From: Alphaproteobacteria bacterium
GTDB lineage: Bacteria > Pseudomonadota > Alphaproteobacteria > Caulobacterales > Hyphomonadaceae
NCBI GenBank assembly: GCA_018969425.1
Contig: JAGWYJ010000008.1
Location: 1 to 64,000 of the forward strand
Length of the DNA: 64,000 bases
Direction: 5' to 3'
The stretch's first letter is position 1. Each line of letters opens with the position of its first letter. A program made the translations under genes and the position numbers. The notes under the pieces are model-generated. The model did not search any database. It was not told where the DNA came from and was given only the letters and a program-made list of their open reading frames with translations. Shown here one piece after another: positions 27,228 through 37,600 of this stretch.

Positions 27228-27980
27228 ATGGCCTTTCCCGCTCTCGACCGGGCCTGGCCGGTTGTCCATTTCGAAGAGATCGACAGCACAAATGAAGAGG
27301 CCCAGCGACGGGCTCGCCTCGGCGACAGGGGGCCTGTGTGGATTCAGGCCGACTTTCAGACGGCCGGTCGGGGACGAATGGGACGCAGCTGGGCTTCGCC
27401 GTCCGGAAATCTGTGCGCCACCGCCTTCTTCACGTCTTCCGATCCGCCTGCCAGAACTGCGCTGCTCTCTTTCGCCGCAGCGCTGGCCCTGCATGAGGCT
27501 GTCGGGGGATTGCGCGCAGACAACCGGGATCTGCGTCTGAAATGGCCTAACGACCTGATGTGGGCGGACGCCAAGATCGCAGGCATCCTGATCGAGACCG
27601 GAGCGATCAGCGGCGGCCTCTGGGTGGCGGCCGGGTTCGGGGTGAATATCGCCACGGCTCCGAACGTTCCGGGGCGCCGGACGGGGCGACTGGCGGATCT
27701 GCCCGGGGGAGGGGGCATTCGTCCCCTGGATCTTCTTGACGCTCTGGAGGTCTCATTCCGGGGATGGCTGTCGACATTCCGCGACCACGGGTTCGAACCT
27801 GTCAGAGAGGCGTGGAAAGAGCGCGCGGCGGGGCTTGGCCAACGTATCGGGCTGTCTCCGGCACACGGTTCGCTTGAGGGGATTTTTCGCGATCTCGGAC
27901 CCGACGGGGCCCTCATCCTGGAGCTGGACGGAGGCGATCTGCGCCATATCCGCGCCGGTGAAATTTCGGTATTGGGTTAG
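27228..27980 (+). CDS. birA: Biotin-[acetyl-CoA carboxylase] ligase
   Basis: A 250-residue enzyme that makes biotinyl-AMP and transfers biotin to the AccB carrier domain. The biotin/ATP loop [12 protein letters not shown] is at residues 44-55; [19 protein letters not shown] (near 105) and GFGVNI follow. There is no N-terminal winged helix, so it is a monofunctional ligase, not a biotin-operon repressor. birA-coaX-rnj after nuoN is a common alphaproteobacterial order. Confidence 0.93.
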   Translation: MAFPALDRAWPVVHFEEIDSTNEEAQRRARLGDRGPVWIQADFQTAGRGRMGRSWASPSGNLCATAFFTSSDPPARTALLSFAAALALHEAVGGLRADNRDLRLKWPNDLMWADAKIAGILIETGAISGGLWVAAGFGVNIATAPNVPGRRTGRLADLPGGGGIRPLDLLDALEVSFRGWLSTFRDHGFEPVREAWKERAAGLGQRIGLSPAHGSLEGIFRDLGPDGALILELDGGDLRHIRAGEISVLG

Positions 27981-28000
27981 GTTCTCCGAGGGGATCCCCG

Positions 28001-28786
28001 ATGTTGCTGGTCATCGATACAGGCAATACCAACACGCTCTTCGCCGTTCATGACGGATCAACCTGGCGGGGGCAGTGGCGCAGCGCGACCGATATGACCA
28101 AGACTGCGGACGATTACGCGGTCTGGCTGTCCCAGCTGATGGAGATCAACCAGCTGAGACTGCTCGATCTCACCGCGTGCATCATTTCGACTGTCGTTCC
28201 TCAGTCGCTTTTCAATCAGAGAAATTTTGCGCGCCGCTATCTGAAAGTGGAACCGCTTGTCGTGGGAGAAAATGTTCGTCTCGGGGTTGAGGTGCGCATT
28301 TCGCGGCCGAGCGAAGTCGGGGCCGACAGGCTGGTCAACGCGATCGGGGCTCACGCCGCCTATTCAGGTCCGCTCATCGTCATCGACAGCGGCACGGCGA
28401 CCACGTTCGACGTGGTCGCGGCGGACGGCTCTTTCGAGGGAGGCATCATCGCCCCCGGGATCAATCTGTCCATGAAGGCGCTTCATGAGGCGGCGGCCAA
28501 GCTGCCGAGGGTCGCCATTCAGCGTCCCGAGCGCGTTATCGGCCGCGATACGGTCCAGGCGATGCAGGCCGGCGTGTTCTGGGGATACATTGATTTGATC
28601 GACGGACTGGTCGAACGCATCAAGGAGGAGTATGGCCAGCCCATGACGGCGATCGCGACCGGGGGCGTCGCGTCTCTCTTCGAAGGGGCGGCGAGGCGGA
28701 TCGATCATTTTGACCCGGATGTCACGATCCGGGGGCTACTGCTACTTTATCAGCGCAATGTGACGGCGACGTCGAGGGGCGCCTGA
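28001..28786 (+). CDS. coaX: Type III pantothenate kinase
   Basis: A 261-residue ASKHA-fold kinase for the first step of CoA synthesis; this type is insensitive to feedback by CoA. The phosphate loop [11 protein letters not shown] starts at residue 6. [15 protein letters not shown] (near 107), [11 protein letters not shown] (near 128) and [15 protein letters not shown] are the family motifs. It starts 20 bp after birA. Confidence 0.96.
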   Translation: MLLVIDTGNTNTLFAVHDGSTWRGQWRSATDMTKTADDYAVWLSQLMEINQLRLLDLTACIISTVVPQSLFNQRNFARRYLKVEPLVVGENVRLGVEVRISRPSEVGADRLVNAIGAHAAYSGPLIVIDSGTATTFDVVAADGSFEGGIIAPGINLSMKALHEAAAKLPRVAIQRPERVIGRDTVQAMQAGVFWGYIDLIDGLVERIKEEYGQPMTAIATGGVASLFEGAARRIDHFDPDVTIRGLLLLYQRNVTATSRGA

Positions 28787-28799
28787 CGGCGCGAGGATC

Positions 28800-30461
28800 A
28801 TGAGCAAGCCTGAACTGATCTTCGCCCCGCTGGGAGGGTGCCGGGAAATCGGCATGAACCTCAATGCGTACGCCTACGGTCCCCCGGAGGACCGGAGATG
28901 GCTGGTGGTCGACGTTGGGGTCACATTCGGCGACGACAGCACGCCCGGCGTCGAGCTGATCATGGCGGATCCCGACTTCCTGGCGCAGGAGGCGGACGCC
29001 ATAGAAGCGATCATTCTCACGCACGCTCATGAGGATCATATCGGGGCCATCGGCTGGCTCTGGCCTTTCCTGAAGGCTCCCATTTACGCAACGCCGTTTA
29101 CGGCCTTCCTGGTCGCTGAAAAACTGAAGGAACGAGGCCTCGAGCGCAAGGCGCGCCTCAACATCCTTCAGCTCGGCGAAAGACGGACGTTCGGTCCCTT
29201 CGATGTCGAGCTGGTCACGCTGACCCATTCGATTCCCGAACCGAATGGCCTCGCCATTCGCACTCCTCTTGGAATGATCCTTCATACCGGCGACTGGAAG
29301 ATCGACCCGGATCCGACGATCGGGGAGGATTTCGACCAGGCGAAGATTGAGGAGCTCGGGCGCGAGGGCGTCCTGGCGCTCGTCTGCGACAGCACCAATG
29401 TCTTCGAGGACGGAGAGGCCGGTTCGGAAGCTGATGTTCGCGAAGCGCTTTGCGCCGTGGTCGCGCAGCAGACCGGGAGGGTCGCTGTCGCCAGTTTCGC
29501 CTCCAACGTGGCCCGTCTTCAGTCCGCCTGCGAGGCTGCGCGACGGAGCAGCCGATCGGTGTGCCTTGTCGGACGCTCCATGCTCAGGATCGCCGCTGCG
29601 GCCAAATCTGTCGGGCTTCTGAGCGATGTCACGTTCATCGACCCTGACGATGCAGGCGAGCTGCCGGCGGAACACATTCTCTACCTGTGCACGGGGTCTC
29701 AGGGTGAAGCGCGGGCCGCCCTGTCGAAGATCGCAAGGGGCGATCATCCCTCGGTCCGCCTCGGAGACGGCGATACCGTCATTTTCTCCTCCAGGGTCAT
29801 ACCCGGAAACGAGCGGGCGATCGGCGCCATTCAAAACCTGCTCGCTGACCGGAACATCCGCCTGATCACGCCTCGTCAGGAGGATATCCACGTGTCCGGA
29901 CATCCCTGCCGGGAGGAGCTCCGGCGGATGTACGCCTGGAGCCGCCCGAAGATCAGCGTGCCGGTCCATGGGGAGCGGCGGCATATCCGGGAACACGCCC
30001 GGTTCGCGCTGTCGCTTCAGGTGCCCGAGGCTCTTGCGCCCAACAATGGCGACGTCATTCGACTGGCGCCCGGGCCGGCGGAGGTAATCGACGAGGTTCC
30101 CACCGGCCGCCTTTACGTCGACGGCGATCGTCTGACCCCTGAGCATGCCGCGGGACTGGGAGAGCGAAAGCGCCTGGCCTTCAACGGCCATGTCGGAGTG
30201 AGCGTCGTTATCGCCAGGAACGGTCCGGCCGGGTCGCCGGCTGTCACGGCGCGGGGCTTTTCGGAGGCTGATGGGCGTCTGGCGGACGAATCCCTCGAGG
30301 CCCTCGATGAGGCGGCCGAAACGGCGTTGTACAAGCTTTCCCGCTCCGAGCTCGCTGATGACGAGAGGATCGAGCGGGCTCTTGAGCGCGCGGTCCGGCG
30401 GGCGGTCGAGATCACCTTCGGAAAGAGACCGCTCGTGGACGTGATGATACACCGGCTTTGA
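28800..30461 (+). CDS. rnj: Ribonuclease J
   Basis: A 553-residue metallo-beta-lactamase/beta-CASP nuclease with 5'-3' exo- and endonuclease activity in RNA maturation. The metal-binding HxHxDH motif is at residues 75-80 (HAHEDH), with THSIPEPNG and HTGDWKIDPDP after it; the beta-CASP domain and the C-terminal HVSGHPCREEL motif are present. It begins 13 bp after coaX. Confidence 0.95.
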   Translation: MSKPELIFAPLGGCREIGMNLNAYAYGPPEDRRWLVVDVGVTFGDDSTPGVELIMADPDFLAQEADAIEAIILTHAHEDHIGAIGWLWPFLKAPIYATPFTAFLVAEKLKERGLERKARLNILQLGERRTFGPFDVELVTLTHSIPEPNGLAIRTPLGMILHTGDWKIDPDPTIGEDFDQAKIEELGREGVLALVCDSTNVFEDGEAGSEADVREALCAVVAQQTGRVAVASFASNVARLQSACEAARRSSRSVCLVGRSMLRIAAAAKSVGLLSDVTFIDPDDAGELPAEHILYLCTGSQGEARAALSKIARGDHPSVRLGDGDTVIFSSRVIPGNERAIGAIQNLLADRNIRLITPRQEDIHVSGHPCREELRRMYAWSRPKISVPVHGERRHIREHARFALSLQVPEALAPNNGDVIRLAPGPAEVIDEVPTGRLYVDGDRLTPEHAAGLGERKRLAFNGHVGVSVVIARNGPAGSPAVTARGFSEADGRLADESLEALDEAAETALYKLSRSELADDERIERALERAVRRAVEITFGKRPLVDVMIHRL

Positions 30462-30491
30462 GACCGGACGCCTGAGGAGGGAGTTGAGGAT

Positions 30492-30905
30492 ATGATCGGC
30501 CGCATGAACCATATCGGGATCGCCGTTCCCAGCATCGAGGCTGCGATGGAGACCTATCGCACGCTTTACGGAGCGAGCGAGTTCACCCAGCCCTTCGACA
30601 TGCCCGCCCAGGGCGTGCGGGTCGGCTTCGTCAATCTGCCCAATACGCAGATCGAGCTCATTGAGCCGCTTGGGGAAACGTCTCCGATTCTCAATTTTCT
30701 GGAGAAAAATCCCCGGGGCGGTCAGCATCATGTCTGCTTCGAGGTCGCCGATATCCATGACGCAAAGGCGGAAATGGAGCGGCGCGGGGCGAAAGTGCTC
30801 GGGGAGCCGCGCCTTGGCGCTCACGGCACGCTGGTGATCTTCGTCCACCCCAAGGACAGCAATGGCGTGCTGATCGAGCTGATGGAAACACCGAAGGACC
30901 ACTGA
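30492..30905 (+). CDS. mce: Methylmalonyl-CoA epimerase
   Basis: A 137-residue vicinal-oxygen-chelate enzyme that interconverts the (S) and (R) forms of methylmalonyl-CoA in propionate breakdown. The metal ligands of the family are visible: the first His in MNHIGIAVPS, the central GGQHHVCFEV and the Glu in VLIELME near the end. GAGGGAGTTGAGGAT precedes ATG 30492. The mutase is not in this window. Confidence 0.92.
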   Translation: MIGRMNHIGIAVPSIEAAMETYRTLYGASEFTQPFDMPAQGVRVGFVNLPNTQIELIEPLGETSPILNFLEKNPRGGQHHVCFEVADIHDAKAEMERRGAKVLGEPRLGAHGTLVIFVHPKDSNGVLIELMETPKDH

Positions 30906-30915
30906 GGGACTGATT

Positions 30916-31164
30916 ATGGGCGTTTTTGAAGCTGTCGTCGTCTTTATGGTGGTGTTCTGGCTGGCGCTTCTGCCCATCCTGTCGATGGGGCAGACCAGCC
31001 AGATCGACGCCGGGCATGTGGAGCCGGGAACCGAGCCCTCCGCTCCGGTGGCGCCCCGGCTGCTGTTCAAGGTGGCGATCGCCCTCGGCATTGCGACGAT
31101 TGCAACGCTCGGGGCGGGCATTCTGATCAACTCGCTGGCCGCCGCTGAAAGCGCTTCAGGCTGA
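30916..31164 (+). CDS. DUF1467 family membrane protein
   Basis: An 82-residue protein with two transmembrane helices (about 4-24 and 51-74), separated by a hydrophilic loop rich in Pro and Glu. The first helix, with its VVVFMVVFWLALLPI pattern, is typical of DUF1467, found next to mce and proS in alphaproteobacteria. Function unknown. It begins 10 bp after mce and probably ends the long transcript from nuo. Confidence 0.85.
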   Translation: MGVFEAVVVFMVVFWLALLPILSMGQTSQIDAGHVEPGTEPSAPVAPRLLFKVAIALGIATIATLGAGILINSLAAAESASG

Positions 31165-31184
31165 CGGGACCGCAGCAGCGGCGA

Positions 31185-31213
31185 TTGCGCCGGGGGCCGG
31201 GCCCCTGTATCCC
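31185..31213 (+). promoter_or_regulatory. Predicted promoter of proS-lolC-lolD
   Basis: TTGCGC (31185-31190) and TATCCC (31208-31213) are spaced by 17 bp. The spacer contains the GC palindrome GGGGC-CGG-GCCCC. The start would be near 31220, leaving a leader of about 29 nt. Confidence 0.35.
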
Positions 31214-31248
31214 GTGATCAGCTAACCTCCCATAAGGATCGGGCGATC

Positions 31249-32580
31249 ATGCGCCTCTCACGTTACTTTCTCCCCGCCCTGCGGGAGACGCCGTCAGAGG
31301 CGCAGATCGTCTCTCATCAGCTGATGCTGCGGGCCGGCATGATCAAGCAGAACGGGGCGGGGATCTACACCTGGCTTCCTCTGGGTCTGCGGGTTCTTCA
31401 GAAGATCGAAGCCATCGTCCGTGAGGAGCAGGAGCGCGCCGGAGCTGTCGAGCTGCTGATGCCGACGATCCAGCAGGCGGAACTGTGGAAGGAAAGCGGG
31501 CGTTACGAAGCCTACGGCAAGGAGATGCTGCGGATTGTGGACCGTCACGAGCGGGAAATGCTGTTCGGGCCGACCAATGAGGAACTGATCACCGACGTTT
31601 TCCGATCCTTTGTGAAGTCTTATAAGCAGCTGCCGCTCAACCTCTATCACATTCAATGGAAGTTCCGGGATGAGATCCGTCCCCGCTTCGGGGTCATGCG
31701 GGGTCGCGAGTTCCTCATGAAGGACGCCTACTCGTTCGATCTCACGCCGGATGCCGCCCGTCAGGCCTATTACCGGATGTTCTGCGCCTATCTGAACACG
31801 TTCAGCCGCATGGGGCTCAAGGCCGTGCCGATGCGCGCCGATACCGGTCCGATCGGGGGCGACCTCAGTCACGAGTTCATTATCCTCGCCGACACCGGAG
31901 AAAGCGCCGTCTTCTGCGACCGCGAACTTGTCGACATGGCGCCTCCGGGCCTCGATCTTGATTTTCAGGCTGACCTCAAGCCGGAGTTCGACCGCCGGAC
32001 CGCGCTCTACGCAGCGACGGAGGAAATGCACGATCCGGCCAGGTTCGAGCGCGAGGTTCCCGAAGAGCGACGCCTCTCGGCAAGGGGGATCGAGGTCGGT
32101 CACATCTTTTACTTCGGCGCCAAGTATTCCGCCCCGATGAGGGCTCATGTCACCGGGCCGGACGGGAAAGACGCTCCCGTGGAGATGGGGTCCTACGGCG
32201 TCGGCGTCTCGAGGCTCGCCGCCGCCATCATAGAAGCCAGCCATGACGAGCGGGGCATCATCTGGCCCGCCGCCGTAGCGCCGTTCACGGCCGCCGTCGT
32301 CAGCCTTCGGCCGGACGATGCGGCGGTGTCGGCGGTCTGCGAGAGCGTTTACGGCGCCCTTCTAAAGGCCGGCGTGGACGTCCTTTATGACGACACGCCT
32401 GAACGTCCCGGGGCGAAGCTCTCGACGCTCGAACTGGCGGGCGTCCCGACCCTGGTCGTGGTCGGCCCCAAAGGCGTGAAGGCGGGAGTGGTTGAGGTGC
32501 GCGACCGCGCCACAGGCTCCGTCGTTGAGATGAGCGCCGAGGCCGCCATCCAGAGCCTTGTCGGGACCTCGGGCGGATGA
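31249..32580 (+). CDS. proS: Prolyl-tRNA synthetase, short alphaproteobacterial type
   Basis: A 443-residue class II synthetase. [24 protein letters not shown]-type motif 1, [13 protein letters not shown] and the motif 2 region [21 protein letters not shown] (split here by RPRFG) are present, as is the class II C-terminal anticodon-binding fold. It lacks the ~180-residue INS editing domain found in E. coli ProRS (572 aa), as is normal in alphaproteobacteria, so Ala-tRNA(Pro) must be cleared by a separate factor. lolC overlaps its stop by 4 nt. Confidence 0.95.
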   Translation: MRLSRYFLPALRETPSEAQIVSHQLMLRAGMIKQNGAGIYTWLPLGLRVLQKIEAIVREEQERAGAVELLMPTIQQAELWKESGRYEAYGKEMLRIVDRHEREMLFGPTNEELITDVFRSFVKSYKQLPLNLYHIQWKFRDEIRPRFGVMRGREFLMKDAYSFDLTPDAARQAYYRMFCAYLNTFSRMGLKAVPMRADTGPIGGDLSHEFIILADTGESAVFCDRELVDMAPPGLDLDFQADLKPEFDRRTALYAATEEMHDPARFEREVPEERRLSARGIEVGHIFYFGAKYSAPMRAHVTGPDGKDAPVEMGSYGVGVSRLAAAIIEASHDERGIIWPAAVAPFTAAVVSLRPDDAAVSAVCESVYGALLKAGVDVLYDDTPERPGAKLSTLELAGVPTLVVVGPKGVKAGVVEVRDRATGSVVEMSAEAAIQSLVGTSGG

Positions 32581-33884
32581 CCCAGATCGAGAAGCATATC
32601 GTTGAACGTCCCTTCGGACCTTTCGAGCGTATGCTCGCAGTGCGTTACCTCCGCGCCAAGCGCGAGCACGGGGGGCTCGCTCTGATTTCTGTGGTTTCCC
32701 TCATCGGCATCACGCTCGCCGTGATGGCGCTGATCGTCATCATGTCGATCATGAACGGCTTTCGTCTTGAGCTCTTGTCCAAGATCATCGGCTTCGAGCC
32801 TCATGCGTATGTGGACACAAGGGGTCTCCCTCAGAGTCAGGTCGACGTGATCATGGCTGAGCTTGAGGCGCGGGAGGATGTGACGCTCGTCGGGCCAAGG
32901 ATCGACGGCACTGCGCTGGCCTCCGCTTATGGCCGCTCCGAAGGCGTGCAGATCCAGGGTATCCGCCCTCAGGATCTGAGGGCGAACACCCTTATCGCCG
33001 AGGGCATGACAAATCTGGCGTCGCGCGGTCGGGACGTCGGCTCTCTGGAGACGTTCGGAGCCGGCGGCGCGCTCTCGAAAGACATCGTCATCGGTGCAGC
33101 CTTCGCCGATTCGCTCGGCCTCTATGTCGGAGACAAGCTTACGCTGACCCAGATCAACGGCGCCCGAACCGTCATTGGCCGATCGCCGCGGACCCGAACG
33201 TTTACTGTGTCCGGGATCTTCCACGTCGGGAATGAGCGGTACGACAGGTTTTCTATCTTTCTGCCGATTGAGTCCGCCGCCTCTTTCTTCTCACTTGAGG
33301 GCGGTTATCCGGAGTTAGGGGTCCGGGTGAAGGATCCCGATGCGGTGCAATCCTTCGCCACAAGCCTGATGACACAGGGCATGCCCTATGTTCAGACCTG
33401 GATCGATCGCAACGGCACGTATGTCCGGGCGCTGATCGTTGAGCGCAACGTGATGCGCCTCATTCTTCTCATCGTGGTCGCCATCACCTCTCTCAACATC
33501 ATCACCGGCGTTCTGATGCTGGTGAAGAACAAGGCGCGCGACATCGCAATCCTGCGGACCATCGGCGCGACCCGGGCGGGTGTCGTGCGGATCTTTCTGA
33601 TGACCGGCAGCATGCTGGGAATGGTCGGCGTGGCGACCGGGCTCACCTGCGGGGTTCTGTTCTGCATCTACATCGCAGAGATCCAGCACTTCCTCGAGGG
33701 TCTCTTTGGGTTCCAGCTTTTCCCATCCGACATCTACATGCTGGATGCGATCCCCGCGAAGCTCGAAGTTGCAGAGGTTGTGGTTGTCGCCATTGCCGCC
33801 TTCCTGATGACCGTGGCCACGACGCTCATTCCCTCAATGTGGGCCTCGCGTCTTGATCCGGTGGAGGCCTTGCGGTTCCAATGA
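32577..33884 (+). CDS. lolC: Lipoprotein-releasing system permease LolC/E (single, LolF-type)
   Basis: A 435-residue inner-membrane permease with an N-terminal helix (about 37-60), a large periplasmic MacB-like domain and three C-terminal helices (about 295-430). [24 protein letters not shown] is the family signature (split near residue 48). With LolD it releases outer-membrane lipoproteins to LolA. There is one permease gene here rather than the lolC-lolE pair of enterobacteria, which implies a homodimer. It overlaps proS and lolD by 4 nt each. Confidence 0.93.
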   Translation: MTQIEKHIVERPFGPFERMLAVRYLRAKREHGGLALISVVSLIGITLAVMALIVIMSIMNGFRLELLSKIIGFEPHAYVDTRGLPQSQVDVIMAELEAREDVTLVGPRIDGTALASAYGRSEGVQIQGIRPQDLRANTLIAEGMTNLASRGRDVGSLETFGAGGALSKDIVIGAAFADSLGLYVGDKLTLTQINGARTVIGRSPRTRTFTVSGIFHVGNERYDRFSIFLPIESAASFFSLEGGYPELGVRVKDPDAVQSFATSLMTQGMPYVQTWIDRNGTYVRALIVERNVMRLILLIVVAITSLNIITGVLMLVKNKARDIAILRTIGATRAGVVRIFLMTGSMLGMVGVATGLTCGVLFCIYIAEIQHFLEGLFGFQLFPSDIYMLDAIPAKLEVAEVVVVAIAAFLMTVATTLIPSMWASRLDPVEALRFQ

Positions 33885-34606
33885 GCGATGCCATGTCTCA
33901 GCCGGACCAGGCGCCCGTTCTTTCGCTCTCCGGCGTGAGCCAGAGCTACAGGTCGGGGGAGAGGATCCTTGAGGTTCTGAAAGAGGTCGATCTCGACCTT
34001 CGCCCGGGCGAACTCACGGGTCTCGTCGGCCCCTCCGGCTCAGGCAAGTCGACGCTGCTTCACATTGCCGGACTTCTCGAGAAGCCCGACAGCGGCACGG
34101 TTCTCTTCGACGGCCGCGACGCGCTCAGGATGAGCGATCGTGAACGGACGCTCACGCGCCGGATTCATCTGGGTTTCGTCTACCAGTTCCACCACCTGCT
34201 GCCTGAGCTGAACGCCATCGACAACGTTGCGGCGCCTCTGATGATCAACGGCATGTCCAAAAAGGCCGCCCGTGTCCGGGCGCGTGAGCTTCTCGGCATG
34301 ATGAATCTCGAAAATCGGGACCATCACCAACCGGGCCAGCTCTCGGGCGGCGAACAGCAGCGCGTCGCGATCGCGCGTTCCCTCGCCAATCGTCCAAAGG
34401 TTCTGATCGCCGATGAGCCGACCGGAAACCTGGATCCGAAGACCTCGGGCGGGGTTTTCCAGAGCCTTTTCGAGATCGCGCGGCGCGAGAAGGTGGCGGT
34501 TCTCGTGGCCACGCATAATATGGAGCTCACGACGTTCATGGACCGCGTCCTGACGCTCAGTTCCGGGCGCCTTGAGCCCTACGCCCGTCCCGAACCCCTG
34601 CCGTAA
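33881..34606 (+). CDS. lolD: Lipoprotein-releasing system ATP-binding protein
   Basis: A 241-residue ABC ATPase. Walker A GPSGSGKST is near residue 50, the LolD-type loop FVYQFHHLLPELNAIDNVA near 100, the signature LSGGEQQRVAIARSL near 152 and Walker B VLIADEPTGNLD near 173. It pairs with the upstream LolC. Confidence 0.96.
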   Translation: MSDAMSQPDQAPVLSLSGVSQSYRSGERILEVLKEVDLDLRPGELTGLVGPSGSGKSTLLHIAGLLEKPDSGTVLFDGRDALRMSDRERTLTRRIHLGFVYQFHHLLPELNAIDNVAAPLMINGMSKKAARVRARELLGMMNLENRDHHQPGQLSGGEQQRVAIARSLANRPKVLIADEPTGNLDPKTSGGVFQSLFEIARREKVAVLVATHNMELTTFMDRVLTLSSGRLEPYARPEPLP

Positions 34607-34660
34607 GGCGGGGACGGCGAGCGGGAGCGCGGTTGGACAGAGACCGGGGAATTTGCGTCT

Positions 34661-37600
34661 ATGACCTCGAAACCTCCGAGCTTTATCCATCTGCGGGTGC
34701 GTTCGGCCCTGAGCCTTCTTCAAAGCATGATCCGGCCCAAGGATCTTGCAAAATGGGCCAAGGCCTCGCGAGCTCCGGCTATCGGCGTCACCGACGACAA
34801 TCTGTTCGCAGCCCTTGAGCTGTCGGAAGCTCTCTCCGAAGTCGGCGTCCAGCCGATCACGGGGATCACCCTCAGGGTGCGAGAGGCGGGCGTCGCCGGC
34901 GAGGAGGGAGACCTCGCCCTTATCGCGCAGACTGAGGACGGGTATCGCAATCTGATGCGGCTCTCGTCCGAGAGCTTTCTCAGCCCGGCGGGAGATAACC
35001 GCCAGCTCTCCTTCGAGAGGGTGACGGAGCTGTCGTCCGGCCTGATCTGCCTCACTGGCGGACGAGGCGGGCTGTTCGACCGTCGCGCTGCGAGCGGCCG
35101 CCTTGATGCGATCCGTCCCGTGCTCGCGCGGCTGGCCGAAGCCTTCCCGGACCGTCTCTATGTTGAACTGCAGAGACACGGCGAAGCCGGGGAGAGAGAC
35201 GCGGAGCAGGGTCTGATTGCGCTCGCCGACGAACTCGATCTTCCGCTGGTGGCCACGTGCGATGCGCGCTTTCAGACCCCTTCGCAGCATCCCACTCACG
35301 ACGTGCTGCTATGCATCGCCAACTCGACCTATGTCTCTCAGGGCGAGCGACCCCGGATGTCGCGGGACCACCACCTGCGCAGTCAGGAGGAGATGGAGAC
35401 GCTGTTCGCAGACCTCCCGGACGCTCTCGCCGCGAGCGTGGAGATCGCACGTCGCTGCTCCTTCCGGCCTCGGGGCCGAGCTCCCATTCTTCCCAACTTC
35501 AGCGGCGAAGGCGGGCGGGGAGAGGACGAAGAGCTGGCCGCCCAGGCGCGCGCCGGCCTGACCGACAGACTGGCGCGGCGACCGCACTACGCCTCCGAGG
35601 ACGTCTATCGCGAACGTCTCGAATACGAGATCGGCGTCATCCAGAAGATGGGCTTTCCCGGGTATTTTCTGATCGTTTCGGACTTCATCAAGTGGGCGAA
35701 GTCGCAAGGCATTCCGGTCGGGCCCGGTCGGGGCTCCGGCGCGGGCTCCCTTGTCGCCTATGCGCTGACCATCACGGATCTTGATCCCCTGAGGTTCGGC
35801 CTTCTCTTCGAACGCTTCCTCAATCCCGAACGCGTCTCCATGCCGGACTTCGATATCGACTTCTGCCAGGACCGCCGCGGCGAAGTGATCGATTATGTCC
35901 GTCGCCGTTATGGAGAAGATCGGGTCGCCCAGATCATCACCTTCGGCACGCTCCAGGCGAGAGCTGTTCTCAGGGATGTGGGACGCGTCCTTCAGCTCGG
36001 GTTCGGACAGGTGGATCGTCTGGCCAAGCTGGTGCCCTTCAACCCGGCCAAGCCGCCCACTCTGGCGGAAGCCCTGGAAATGGAGCCGCGCCTCAAGGAA
36101 GCCATGGAGGCGCAGGAAGAGGTCGCACACCTTGTCGAGACCGCCCAGGAACTCGAGGGACTTTACCGCAACGCCTCGACCCACGCTGCAGGCGTCGTTA
36201 TCTCCGATCGCCCCTTAACCGAGATCTCGCCGCTCTATCAGGATCCGAGGTCGGATCTTCCCGCGACCCAGTTCAATATGAAATGGGCGGAGCATGCCGG
36301 TCTTGTGAAGTTCGACTTCCTCGGCCTCAAGACGCTTACGGTTATTGATCGGGCGCTCAGATTTCTGGCCCGCCAGGGCGTGACGCCCGGGCCGGGGTTC
36401 GAGGATTTCGCCGACCCGAGGTCCTACGAGCTGATGGCGTCAGGCTTTACATTGGGCGTGTTCCAGCTCGAAGGGCAGGGCATGAGGGACACGCTGAGAA
36501 AGGTGCGTCCCAATACGATCGAGGACATCATCGCCCTCATCTCCCTCTATCGACCCGGCCCTATGAAGAACATCGACACCTATGTCGACGTGAAGTTCGG
36601 CCGGCGGAATGCGGATTACCTGCATCCCGATCTCGAGGCGGTCCTCAAGGAGACCTACGGGGTCATCGTCTATCAGGAACAGGTGATGAAGATCGCTCAG
36701 ATCCTCGCCGGCTACTCCCTCGGAGAGGCGGATCTGCTTCGTCGGGCCATGGGCAAGAAGAAGCCCGAGGAAATGGCCAAGCAGAAAACCCGCTTCCTGG
36801 CCGGGGCCGCGGAAAAAGGCGTCAGCCGGGAGCGGGCGGAGTACATCTTCGAGCTGGTCAACGAGTTTGCTGGGTACGGCTTCAACAAGTCCCACGCCGC
36901 CGCCTACGCCGTGATCGCCTATCAGACCGCCTACCTGAAGGCCAATCATCCCGTTGAGTTCCTGGCGGCTTCCATGAGCCTCGACATTCACAACACCGAT
37001 AAGCTGTCCGCCTTCTTTCAGGACGCAAAGCGGCTCGGCCTGACGGTTCGCCCCCCGGACGTGACGACCTCCAACGCCGATTTCGACGTCAGAGAGGGAG
37101 CCATCTGCTATGCGCTCGGCGCCATTAAGGGCGTCGGCCTTCCCGCGATGAAGGCCGTCGAGGCGGCCCGCGCGGAGCAGCCGTTCCGCGATCTTCAGGA
37201 CTTCGCCGAACGGGTGGACGCCCGGCTGGTCAACAAGCGCTGCTTTGAGGCGCTCGCCCGCTCCGGCGCCTTTCAGTCGCTTGAGCCCAACCGGGCCCGG
37301 GCCTACGCCGGAGCCGGCCTCCTCGCTCAGCTCGCCTCCGCTGCAGGGGAGGAACGCGCGAGCCGTCAGGTGAGTCTGTTCGGCGACGCGCCCTCCGCGG
37401 CGATCCGCCTACCGGAGACGCCTGCCTGGGGCGAGAGCCAGAGGCTGGACCATGAACTCGGCAGCGTGGGCTTTTTCCTGAGCGGGCACCCTCTCGACGA
37501 TGTCCTCACGAGCGATCTGCGGGAACGGATCGTGCTCGCCGCGGACCGCGAAGCAGCCGGCATGGCGAGACTTTCCTTCGACATGATCGGGGTGGTTCGC

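Noticed and set aside
28722-31130. 802-codon open frame antisense to rnj and mce
   Set aside because: It spans two well-supported genes and an intergenic gap, has no domain or signal and no ribosome binding site. It is a by-product of GC-rich codon use.
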